From positions 1 to 20,377 of IMG/VR virus record IMGVR_UViG_3300033143_000251: 20,377 nucleotides of DNA; one strand, 5' to 3'. This DNA is from a virus. Each line of letters begins with the position of its first letter. Position 1 is the first letter of the stretch. Both the position numbers and the translations under genes were made by a program. The notes below the pieces were generated by a model. It was not told where the DNA came from, made no database searches, and saw nothing but the letters and a program-made list of their open reading frames with translations. Below are positions 7,736 to 16,087 of this stretch, piece by piece.

Positions 7736-8503
7736 ATGGCAGTAAGCGTAAACACAGTATACACAACAGTCTTGTACATATTAAACAAAGAGCAAAGAGG
7801 TTATGTAACTCCTTCTGAGTTTAACAGTATTGCTGATTTAGTGCAAAAAGAAATATTCAATTCTTATTTTCCAAACGGAAACCAACAGAATAGAAAAAAT
7901 CAAAATAACTCTGAAAATGATACAGAGTTTTTCAATATGTATAAAGATATAGCTTATAAACTATATCCTTTTGAAAAAGAAATAGCATTTACATACGACG
8001 CTGGCGGAGATTTCTTTTATAACAACACATCGTCTACTGTATATAAAATAGGTGAAGTCATCACTACATACGACGGTCAACCTAAATACGAATCAATAAC
8101 TCAATTGACTAGTAAAAAAGATTTTGATAAAATAACAAGATCAAAATTAACAAAACCTACAAAACAATATCCTTTATTTTACACAACAAACGATACCGCT
8201 CAAAATGGAGTTATTTTAAAAATATCACCATCACCTGAAGCAAATGGTAGCGTTTCTGTTAATTGTATAACAAATCCAACATCTCCTAAATGGGATTATA
8301 CTGTTGGGTCAGTAGGTCAATATATATTTAACCCTGTAGGTGTTGGAGCATCAACTTCTGCTGATTTTCAGTTAGATATATCAGAGCAAACAAACTTAAT
8401 AATTAATATATTAAAGTATTTTGGTATTGTTATAAATGATCCTACTATAATTCAAGTAGCTGAACAAGAAAGTCAAGCTGTTCAAATAAACGAAAAATCA
8501 TAA
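7736..8503 (+). CDS. Probable head-tail connector / structural protein
   Basis: 255 residues. The family recurs in Bacteroidetes-type podoviruses between the capsid and neck genes. The N-terminal helical pair (about 5-45, with YILNKEQRGYVTPSEFNSIADLVQ) is its most recognisable part. The middle is beta-rich (KEIAFTYDAGG, then YKIGEVITTYDGQPKYES and QLTSKKDFDKITRS). The C-terminal third contains NPTSPKWDY and FQLDISEQTNLIINILKYFGI, a helix pair that looks like a protein-docking element. No enzyme motif is visible. Position immediately upstream of the neck gene suggests a ring protein joining portal and tail, but this is inference. The start follows an A-rich leader (ATATATAAA) just past a terminator, so a promoter may lie within or read through that hairpin. 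Confidence 0.6.
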   Translation: MAVSVNTVYTTVLYILNKEQRGYVTPSEFNSIADLVQKEIFNSYFPNGNQQNRKNQNNSENDTEFFNMYKDIAYKLYPFEKEIAFTYDAGGDFFYNNTSSTVYKIGEVITTYDGQPKYESITQLTSKKDFDKITRSKLTKPTKQYPLFYTTNDTAQNGVILKISPSPEANGSVSVNCITNPTSPKWDYTVGSVGQYIFNPVGVGASTSADFQLDISEQTNLIINILKYFGIVINDPTIIQVAEQESQAVQINEKS

Positions 8504-8507
8504 CTAA

Positions 8508-9684
8508 ATGAGTCTAATAACAGAAACAAACCAACAATATTATCAAGGCGCTCAAGGCTTTAGAGGTTGATTTAGTTTTTGGTAGTTATGATCCTAATGA
8601 TATAAACTACACTTTAAATAATTTTAAAATATATACTAGCACAACTGGTCTTCCAGGATCTTGGAGTGAATATACTTCAGCGTATACAGTAAGTAATAAT
8701 ATAATTACAGTAACTGCCGCTTTATCTGCTGATATATTTTTCGTTGTTCAATTAAAGAAACTAGATGGAGGTAATTACGCTAGTACAGCTAGCGAAGAGG
8801 CTATAGGTGATACTGTTGAAAACAATTACGGTAGTTATAGCTATATAACGTTAAATGATGTTATAGATAACTTCATGGTTGGTTATGTTGGAGATGGTAA
8901 AATTATTCAAAAAGCTAAAAAATCAGATGTATTATTTTTCGCTAAAAGATCTTTGCAAGAATTTAGTTATGATACACTTAAAAGCATACACTCTCAAGAA
9001 CTTACAATACCAGCTAGTTTAAATGTAATACTACCTCAAGATTACGTAAATTACGTAAAAGTATCTTGGATAGATAAATATGGTGTAAAAAGACCTATAT
9101 TTCCTACTAACAACTTAACTACAATACCATATAATACGCCTATTCAAGACAATAAAGGTGTTCCTACTCAAGATAACTTTGGTGAAAATATAGAAGGAAC
9201 TTCTTTAACTAAAGAGAGATTTGATAGCATGAACATTGATATTCTAAACAATGATTTTGATTTAGATGATTGGGCTTATTTTAGCAATGCTTACGGATAT
9301 AACGGCAACTGGAACGTAGGTCAATTTTACGGTACGGATCCACAATATGCTAATGTTAATGGCTATTTTACAATAGACGAAAGAGAAGGTAAAATGTCTT
9401 TTTCTAGTGACTTAGTAGATAAGTTAATTGTTTTAGAGTATATCTCTGATGGTTTAGCTTATGACAAAGACACTAAAGTACCTAAGCTTGCGGAAGAAGC
9501 TATATACGCTTCTGTATTACATTACATTGTATCTACTAGAGCAAATCAACCAGAATATTTAGTACACAGACTTAGAAAAGATAAAAGTTCTAAATTAAGA
9601 AATGCTAAAATTAGATTATCTAACATTAAACTTACTGAAATAGTTCAAGTTATGCGAGGTAAATCTAAATGGATAAAACACTAA
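8508..9684 (+). CDS. Neck / head-tail connector protein, frame-broken near 8568
   Basis: ATG at 8508 opens a frame reading MSLITETNQQYYQGAQGFRG, then TGA at 8568-8570. Typical sequence continues in the +1 frame from DLVFGSYDPND (8569 on) without a stop to 9684. The ATG at 8875 lies inside the conserved block ITLNDVIDNFMVGYVGDGKI and is not the true start. Removing one T joins the parts as a 391-residue protein. Segments: N-terminal tag (1-20); a beta domain (about 21-110, YTLNNFKIYTSTTGLPGSW and FFVVQLKKLDGGNY); a connector core beginning YGSYSYITLNDVI, with ILPQDYVNYVKVSWID; and a basic helical C-terminus ending QVMRGKSKWIKH. I recognise the core as a conserved neck family of crAss-like and marine podoviruses. 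The stretch where the beta domain should start appears short. Confidence 0.75.
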
Positions 9685-9690
9685 AATTAA

Positions 9691-12600
9691 ATGGCAGAAG
9701 TTAAAAATAGTTTCATCAAGTCTAAAATGAATCAAGACCTTGATGAAAGATTAATACCTAACGGCGAATATAGAGAAGCTTTTAATGTTTCTGTAAATAA
9801 ATCAGTTAGTGATAACGTTGGTACTCTACAGACTGTTCTTGGTAACGAAAGCTTGATAGACTTTGATACGTTGTTAAGTAAATCTGGTTTAGAAGTTATA
9901 GGAGTTTATTCTGATGACGCGAGTGGTATTATATATTCTTTTTTAACTAACAATACTCGCTCAGAGTATGTACCAACAGGCGCTGTTAATACTATAACTT
10001 TAACAAGTGGAGGTACTGGGTATGATGTAACTCCAGCAACTGGACAAACTTCAACAACAGGTAGTGGCACTGGTTTAGTTGTGTCTGTACAAGAAACAGG
10101 TGGTATTATAAACACCGTTAATATAGTGAGGTTTGGATCTGGTTATAACATCGGAGACACTGTAACTATTTTAGGAGGTAATGCTGATGCTACGATAAGT
10201 GTTGATTCTATATTACCTTCTTGGGGTGCTATAGTTTCTTTCAACACTCAAACACAATCAACTAAAATAATTGCTCAAGGAACTTGGTTAAACTTTTCTA
10301 CGTTAAACCCTATAACTGGTATAAGTTTACTTGAAGATTTATTGTTTTTTACAGACAATAGAAATCAACCTAGAAAAGTAAATGTTACTTATAATACAGG
10401 TTATTATACTACAGAAGATCAACTATCTGTAGCTAAATATTATCCTTTTGAATCAATAGAGCTTTATCAACCTAGTGAGTTATCTAGCGCTGTAATAGTT
10501 AGTGATGCAACTTCATCAGCTGTAAATAACTCAACAACGATACCGCTTACTACAGGATCTACAAGTATAAATATTAGTCAAGGTGTAGTAGGAAGCGAAG
10601 TGGGTCAAAATGTATTTGTTACGGATGTAACTAATCTACCGACAAGCATAGAAGTTAATACACCTCAAACATTAACGTCTGGAGCTTCTTTGGATTTTGT
10701 ATATCCTGAAACCACGATGCAAGATGCTATAAATGAAGACTTAGGACCCTCTGCAACAGCTACAGTAAAAAGTATTGTAAATACAACAACCTTTGAAATA
10801 TCAACCGCTAGCTTTTTAGGAGCACTACCTTTAATAGGTCAAAGTATATATTTACAACTATCAAGCGGTGATTATAGTGACTTAGGTGTTTCAGTTATTA
10901 ACGTTTCAACTGGAACTAATGTTTTAATTATAGAAGCCAGTGGAACACCATCAACAGCATTAAATCCTTTAGATGTTGTTAAGTTTGCTATAGAAAACCC
11001 TTATTATGATCAAGATTTTGCTACTAAAGCTAACTTGGATTATTTAGAAGATAAATTTGTTAGGTTTTCATATAGATTTAAATTTGATGATGGAGAATAT
11101 TCTTTAATAGCTCCTTTTACTCAACCATGTTTTATACCTAAGCAAGATGGTTATTTCTTAAAACAACAAGTTGGTGGCGATATAGTTACTGACGAAGAAA
11201 AAGCTTTTAGAAGTACAGAGGTTGAATTTATGGAAAATAAGGTTAATAAGATACTTTTAAATATACCTTTACCATATACAGCTAATAATTTAGGTACTAG
11301 CTTAAAAGTTACAGAAATAGATATACTTTATAAAGAATCTGACAAAGTAGCTATAAAAGTAGTTGACACTATACCTTTAACTAACAACGTAGCAGGTGAT
11401 AGCGAATATTATCAATATGAATACGGATCTAAAGCACCGTTTAAAACTTTACCAGAAAGTGAAAGCACTAGAGTGTTTGATAAAGTACCTGTAAAAGCAT
11501 TATCGCAAGAAATATCTAGCAATAGAGTTATTTATGGTAACTACCAAGATAAACACACTCCACCTCAGTTCTTAGATTATATACTAGGTGCTACTGAAAA
11601 AAGTGCTTTTTATACTAGTCAATATAAAAGTGAAACTAAAAGTAGTGAGGTAGAATATCCAAACGCAACTTTAAAGCAAAATAGAAATTACGAAGTTGGT
11701 ATAGTTTTAGCAGATAAATTTGGTAGACAGTCTACACCTATATTTTCAAGAACAGATTTATCAGGATCACCTAGCTTTTTAAGTTCGACTATATTTTCAG
11801 ATTATAAAACTAAGTTTGATTCACCGTCTAACTTATCTAACTTTGACGGTAATTCTTTAAAAATACAATTTAACCAAACTATAAATGGTAGTTATTCTGG
11901 AAGTCCAGGTTTATACAATGGAGATCCTGATTCACAAGACTATAACCCACTTGGCTGGTATTCTTACAAAGTAGTTGTAAAACAAACTCAACAAGAATAT
12001 TACAACGCCTACGTGCCTACAGCTATGGCAGCGTATCCATTAGATTCAGCTAAAGAGTTAGGTACTACATCTCACATATTATTATTTAACGATAATATAA
12101 ATAAAATACCTAGAGATTTAACAGAAGTTGGTCCTGCTCAAAGAGAGTTTAGAAGTAGTGTCAGAATGTTTGGTAGAGTTACTAATTATTTAGAAGAGCT
12201 AACACCTACAGATTTAGCGTCTAATGTACAGTTTTATCCTGAAAAAACAGCTGATATAAGTACTAACGTTGCTACTATTAAAGATCTTTTTGATTACAAA
12301 CAGTTTCCAGACTCTAGTAATAGTGATTATTTATTTTACAATTTTGATATTGATAATACAACAAGCACTACTGAAACTTTAGTTGCAGACTCTAGTTCAT
12401 TAGTGGCAAAAGTAAGTACACAAAAACAATTTGGGGCAGAAGTTCCTTCATCTGGAACTTATACAAATGGTCCATTTTTAAATGTTTATGAAATAGAACC
12501 AGTAGTATCTTTGTTAGATATTTATTGGGAAACATCGACATCTGGAACAATAAGTGATTTAAATCAAGCTATAAACGCTTCAGGTCCAACATCATTTGAT

Positions 12601-13842
12601 AGAATAGATGATTGGAACTGGTACTTAGAAGAAGATAACGACGGTACTGATAATCCTGTTAGCTTTTTTAAACCAGTAAAATTAGATGGTACTCAGTTTG
12701 CTAATCCAGAAAATACAACAGGATCTATAGTAAGCATAGTAGATGGAGCTGGCAATAATTCTAATGCCAACGGCGTTCTTTATTACGATTCTGCAACACC
12801 TGCAAATGGTATATTTAATATAGAAAATAACTTAAATGGTACTTTTAATATTATATTAAACTCTCCAGGCGGTGATATAGGATTAGTTTATAATGATACC
12901 ACGCCAACAGATCCTAATAATTATACTATTGAAATGAGTTTTAACCACCCTGATGCTAGTGGTGCTACAACTTTAACTCAAACAGGTAGTTTCTGTCCAT
13001 TAACAAATGATTTGCCTGAAATAGATAATTGTACTATAGAAGTAACTGTGTCACCAAGTCAAACAACTGGAGTTATATACACTTACACAGGTGTTAACGG
13101 ATCTAGCACTACATCTTTAAATCAGTTGGGTTTAACTTTTCAAATATATAGTGTTTTTCAAATAACAACAAGTGGGAACGTAGACGTAACTAGCAACCCT
13201 TCTCTTAATCCATTTACATTAAATGCTAGTACAGGTGAAATGACATTTACAGAGTCAATAGCTAGAGGAAATAATTACTCTGTTCAGGTTAGAGCTTATG
13301 ATTTCGAAGGCGTACAACCAAGTACAGCTGGAATATGTGATACTTTATACGTTTTTCAAGTTCTTGAAACTGTTACAGTAACTGGTAATACAACAGTTTT
13401 TAGTAGAAACATTTTAGGTAGTATATACGAAGGTGGTCAGCCTGCTACAATAGAAAGTGGTACTATACAAGTTTCTGGTTATCCACAAGGAGATCCAAAT
13501 GAAACTAGATTTGAATTTAAAACTTCAATACAATTAACACAAGCTGGTCTTGGTTCTTGGACTAATCAATCAGGTACTGCTACATTAATAATAGGAACAA
13601 CGTCTAATCCACTTGATCCGTCAGACACTGTAACCATAACAATACCATCTCCAGGTGTTAATTTACCACCAACGCCAAATCCAGCTATACCTCTACAATC
13701 CTCTGGTATAATAAGATATGTTGGAACATATTATTACGAAATAAGAGCTACTAATATACCACAGAATGACGGCTCAGCTACAAGTTCTAATTACGTTCAA
13801 GCTAATACAGAGTTTATAGTGCCTTCAATACCATTACCATAA
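9691..13842 (+). CDS. Large beta-rich tail protein (nozzle / muzzle-like)
   Basis: 1383 residues. The first 60 residues (VKNSFIKSKMNQDLDERLIP, then NGEYREAFNVSV, ending in LGNESLIDF) are the signature of a tail family in Bacteroidetes podoviruses that I associate with the nozzle or 'muzzle' of the short tail. Residues about 100-175 are a Gly/Thr repeat region (GGTGYDV, TGSGTGLVV, GSGYNIGDTVTILGG) typical of phage tail beta structures. The centre (about 440-760) is beta-rich with FRFSYRFKFDDGEYS and IDILYKESDKVAIKVVDT. Residues about 1100-1230 look like a cadherin/Ig-type module (FTLNASTGEMTFTES, then NNYSVQVRAYDFEG). No catalytic motif is seen. The gap to the upstream gene is six bases, so they are probably co-transcribed. 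The variable C-terminal modules could contact receptors. Confidence 0.68.
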   Translation: MAEVKNSFIKSKMNQDLDERLIPNGEYREAFNVSVNKSVSDNVGTLQTVLGNESLIDFDTLLSKSGLEVIGVYSDDASGIIYSFLTNNTRSEYVPTGAVNTITLTSGGTGYDVTPATGQTSTTGSGTGLVVSVQETGGIINTVNIVRFGSGYNIGDTVTILGGNADATISVDSILPSWGAIVSFNTQTQSTKIIAQGTWLNFSTLNPITGISLLEDLLFFTDNRNQPRKVNVTYNTGYYTTEDQLSVAKYYPFESIELYQPSELSSAVIVSDATSSAVNNSTTIPLTTGSTSINISQGVVGSEVGQNVFVTDVTNLPTSIEVNTPQTLTSGASLDFVYPETTMQDAINEDLGPSATATVKSIVNTTTFEISTASFLGALPLIGQSIYLQLSSGDYSDLGVSVINVSTGTNVLIIEASGTPSTALNPLDVVKFAIENPYYDQDFATKANLDYLEDKFVRFSYRFKFDDGEYSLIAPFTQPCFIPKQDGYFLKQQVGGDIVTDEEKAFRSTEVEFMENKVNKILLNIPLPYTANNLGTSLKVTEIDILYKESDKVAIKVVDTIPLTNNVAGDSEYYQYEYGSKAPFKTLPESESTRVFDKVPVKALSQEISSNRVIYGNYQDKHTPPQFLDYILGATEKSAFYTSQYKSETKSSEVEYPNATLKQNRNYEVGIVLADKFGRQSTPIFSRTDLSGSPSFLSSTIFSDYKTKFDSPSNLSNFDGNSLKIQFNQTINGSYSGSPGLYNGDPDSQDYNPLGWYSYKVVVKQTQQEYYNAYVPTAMAAYPLDSAKELGTTSHILLFNDNINKIPRDLTEVGPAQREFRSSVRMFGRVTNYLEELTPTDLASNVQFYPEKTADISTNVATIKDLFDYKQFPDSSNSDYLFYNFDIDNTTSTTETLVADSSSLVAKVSTQKQFGAEVPSSGTYTNGPFLNVYEIEPVVSLLDIYWETSTSGTISDLNQAINASGPTSFDRIDDWNWYLEEDNDGTDNPVSFFKPVKLDGTQFANPENTTGSIVSIVDGAGNNSNANGVLYYDSATPANGIFNIENNLNGTFNIILNSPGGDIGLVYNDTTPTDPNNYTIEMSFNHPDASGATTLTQTGSFCPLTNDLPEIDNCTIEVTVSPSQTTGVIYTYTGVNGSSTTSLNQLGLTFQIYSVFQITTSGNVDVTSNPSLNPFTLNASTGEMTFTESIARGNNYSVQVRAYDFEGVQPSTAGICDTLYVFQVLETVTVTGNTTVFSRNILGSIYEGGQPATIESGTIQVSGYPQGDPNETRFEFKTSIQLTQAGLGSWTNQSGTATLIIGTTSNPLDPSDTVTITIPSPGVNLPPTPNPAIPLQSSGIIRYVGTYYYEIRATNIPQNDGSATSSNYVQANTEFIVPSIPLP

Positions 13843-13852
13843 ATAATTAAAT

Positions 13853-13873
13853 AAACAAGTGATAATAATATAA
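13853..13873 (+). repeat. 21-base intergenic repeat, copy B
   Basis: Same unit as at 7675-7695 with one difference (A for C at 13865). Its last base is the first base of the next start codon, so it forms the whole leader of the downstream tail gene. No terminator hairpin follows this copy. Confidence 0.6.
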
Positions 13874-15336
13874 TGGCAGCTACTATAGAAGTTAAATATT
13901 TTAACAGTTTTGTTTTAAAAAAACAGCCAGAGAACAATTCAGATGAGTTAATCTGGAATGGTTCTTTTGGTATACCTCAACCTTCTGGTGGTTTTAGAAG
14001 AACATCTAATATAGATAATGATAAAACATGGATAGTTGAAGAAGCTAGAATTAGAGGTGGTTATAATAATACTTCTACAGACTATGGTGTTAGAGCTTAT
14101 TTAGTTGAAGATGAGCCAAATGCTAATTTTAGATTTAACTCTATGATATACTCAGGTATATATAACTCTAGAACTGGCATAAATCAAACTAACGTGTTTA
14201 GTGTTGGTGAAGAAATAACTAAAAGTTTAGATCCAGCAAATGGTTCAATACAAAAACTACATGCTGAAGATACTAACTTAATTATATTTCAAGAGTCTAA
14301 AGTTAGTAGAGCATTGATAGATAAAGATGCTATATATTCAGCTGAAGGTGGTGGACTACCTGTTAGTTCTTTTAGAACTGTAATTGGACAAATAGTACCT
14401 TACGCTGGAAATTACGGTATTGGTACACACCCTGAGAGCTTTGCAGTATATGGTTATAATAAATACTTTGTAGATTCAAATCAAGGTGTTGTATTAAGAT
14501 TAGGCGGCAATAGCGGTATAGATGAAATATCATCAGCAGGTTTAACATCGTTCTTTAGAAATAACATAATAAGTGTTGATTCTAATACTTTTGGCAGTGG
14601 TAAACTTATAGGTGGTTGGGATATGTACAATAAAGAATACACTTTATCGATACAACCGTCAAATCCAAGCTTAACATATAAAACACTTTCTTTTGACGAG
14701 AGAACAAAAGGTTGGGTTAGTTTTTACAACTTTGAACCAAGTCAAATATTTAGTGTTAAAAATAGAACATATACAAACAACGGAAGTAGTTTATGGCTTC
14801 ATGACTCAAGCAGTGTTAATCACGGATCTTTTTATGGAACAACATATCCTTCATCTGTTAAGTTTGTAATGAATCCTCAACCAAGTACTCAAAAAGTGTT
14901 TAATACAGTTGCTTATGAAGGATCTAATGGCTGGGAAATAACTAGTTATCAATCAGATAGAACTGGAGCTGGTACATCAGCTGGAACTGGCGTGTATGCT
15001 TTTGATCAAACAGCTACTATATTAAGCTTTGTTGAAGGTGCTTATGATTCTGCTGTACCACCAAACACTGGCGCCGCAGCTACTGTTCAACCAATATTTA
15101 GAGCAGGTTTTGATAGAAAAGAAAACAAGTATTGTGCTAATTTAATAAACAATACTCAAGCAAACTTTGCTACACAAGGTGCAATTGGTGGTGAAGTTAT
15201 ATATGGAGATCAAATTTCTGGTATTAAAGGATTTACTACTTTAGTAACCATACAGACAGACAATGTTACAGATGTTGGTGGTTATAAAGAGTTATTTACA
15301 GTATCATCAAATTATACATATTCAAGTGGATATTAA
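13873..15336 (+). CDS. Tail protein, beta-propeller-like
   Basis: 487 residues, belonging to a conserved marine podovirus family that regularly follows the large tail gene. Recognisable blocks are the start MAATIEVKYFNSFVLKK, WIVEEARIRGGYNN (about 54-67), IYSGIYNSRTGINQTNVFSVGE, SKVSRALIDKDAIYSAEGG (about 141-159), and LSFDERTKGWVSFYNFEPSQ (about 268-287). The repeated short beta strands with Gly turns resemble a propeller or stacked sheets. No catalytic motif, coiled coil or membrane segment is visible. It is probably a second component of the same tail nozzle; in related phages these sequences may form one protein. Here two in-frame stops (13840 and 13852) separate it cleanly from the upstream gene, so the split looks genuine. 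Confidence 0.65.
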   Translation: MAATIEVKYFNSFVLKKQPENNSDELIWNGSFGIPQPSGGFRRTSNIDNDKTWIVEEARIRGGYNNTSTDYGVRAYLVEDEPNANFRFNSMIYSGIYNSRTGINQTNVFSVGEEITKSLDPANGSIQKLHAEDTNLIIFQESKVSRALIDKDAIYSAEGGGLPVSSFRTVIGQIVPYAGNYGIGTHPESFAVYGYNKYFVDSNQGVVLRLGGNSGIDEISSAGLTSFFRNNIISVDSNTFGSGKLIGGWDMYNKEYTLSIQPSNPSLTYKTLSFDERTKGWVSFYNFEPSQIFSVKNRTYTNNGSSLWLHDSSSVNHGSFYGTTYPSSVKFVMNPQPSTQKVFNTVAYEGSNGWEITSYQSDRTGAGTSAGTGVYAFDQTATILSFVEGAYDSAVPPNTGAAATVQPIFRAGFDRKENKYCANLINNTQANFATQGAIGGEVIYGDQISGIKGFTTLVTIQTDNVTDVGGYKELFTVSSNYTYSSGY

Positions 15337-15354
15337 AATTAAAAATATAAAATT

Positions 15355-16077
15355 ATGCCAATAACAGGAGCAGTAATAGGCGCAGGTACCAAAATAATAG
15401 GTAGCTTGTTTGGCGGGTCAAAAGCTAAAGCTGCCGCTAGAGCTGCAGAAGCGGAAAGACGCAGGCTTCAAGGTCAACTTAGAAGTCTAGAAAAAAACAG
15501 ACAAGAGATTGTTAACCCTTATGCTGGTGTAACTAGTTTAGCAGGTTTAGCAACTGATTTGTCTGATCAAATATCTAATCCATTTGCAAACTTAAGTGTT
15601 GCTACTCAAGCGGCTGAAATGCAAATAGAACAAGCTGATATATCTTTAGCTAATACTTTAGATACATTAAGAGCTACTGGCGCAGGTGCTGGTGGTGCAA
15701 CTGCTTTGGCTAACGCTGCTTTAAAAAGCAAACAAGGTGTTGCTGCTAGTATTGAATCTCAAGAAGCTCAAAATGAAAAACTAAGAGCACAAGGTGAACA
15801 AGCTATGGAGGCTGCTCAAGTTGCACAGCAAGCAAGATTACAAGATATACAAATATCTGAGGGTGCAAGAGCTCAAACAGCACAAGCGCAAGGTGAAGCA
15901 TTTAAAATGCAAATGACAGAAACTAGAGAACAAGATCAAATTGATTACGTTAGAGGTCAATTAGAGTCTGCTAGACAAGATCAAGCTAGAGCACAAGCTG
16001 ATGCAACATCTGCAACAATGGGTGCAATTGGTGGTCTTGGTAGTATGGCTGGAGCTCTTTTCGGTGGCGATTCATAA
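15355..16077 (+). CDS. Putative internal virion (ejection) protein, Gly/Ala ends with coiled coil
   Basis: 240 residues with a nearly symmetrical plan. A Gly-rich hydrophobic N-terminus (2-20, ITGAVIGAGTKIIGSLFGG) is followed by a basic Ala/Arg helix (22-50). Next come a helical middle with a Gly/Ala hinge (about 108-122, TGAGAGGATALANAA) and a long Gln/Ala/Glu coiled coil (about 125-215). The C-terminus is again Gly-rich and hydrophobic (220-238, MGAIGGLGSMAGALFGG). Such a layout is common in small injected proteins of podoviruses, such as the T7 gp14 class, which insert into the host envelope. That role is inferred, not shown. It sits at the start of a run of three probable cargo genes behind the tail genes, with an A-rich leader (AAAATTAAAAATATAAAATT). 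Confidence 0.55.
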   Translation: MPITGAVIGAGTKIIGSLFGGSKAKAAARAAEAERRRLQGQLRSLEKNRQEIVNPYAGVTSLAGLATDLSDQISNPFANLSVATQAAEMQIEQADISLANTLDTLRATGAGAGGATALANAALKSKQGVAASIESQEAQNEKLRAQGEQAMEAAQVAQQARLQDIQISEGARAQTAQAQGEAFKMQMTETREQDQIDYVRGQLESARQDQARAQADATSATMGAIGGLGSMAGALFGGDS

Positions 16078-16087
16078 ATATTAAAAG

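Noticed and set aside
8875-9684. ATG at 8875 as the start of the neck gene.
   Set aside because: Conserved family sequence continues upstream in the same frame without a stop as far as 8521, and 8875 falls in the middle of the block DVIDNFMVGYVG.
13838-13875. The two tail genes as one gene broken by a stop.
   Set aside because: They share a frame, but two stops (13840 and 13852) and a leader repeat separate them, and the downstream protein begins with its family's normal N-terminus.
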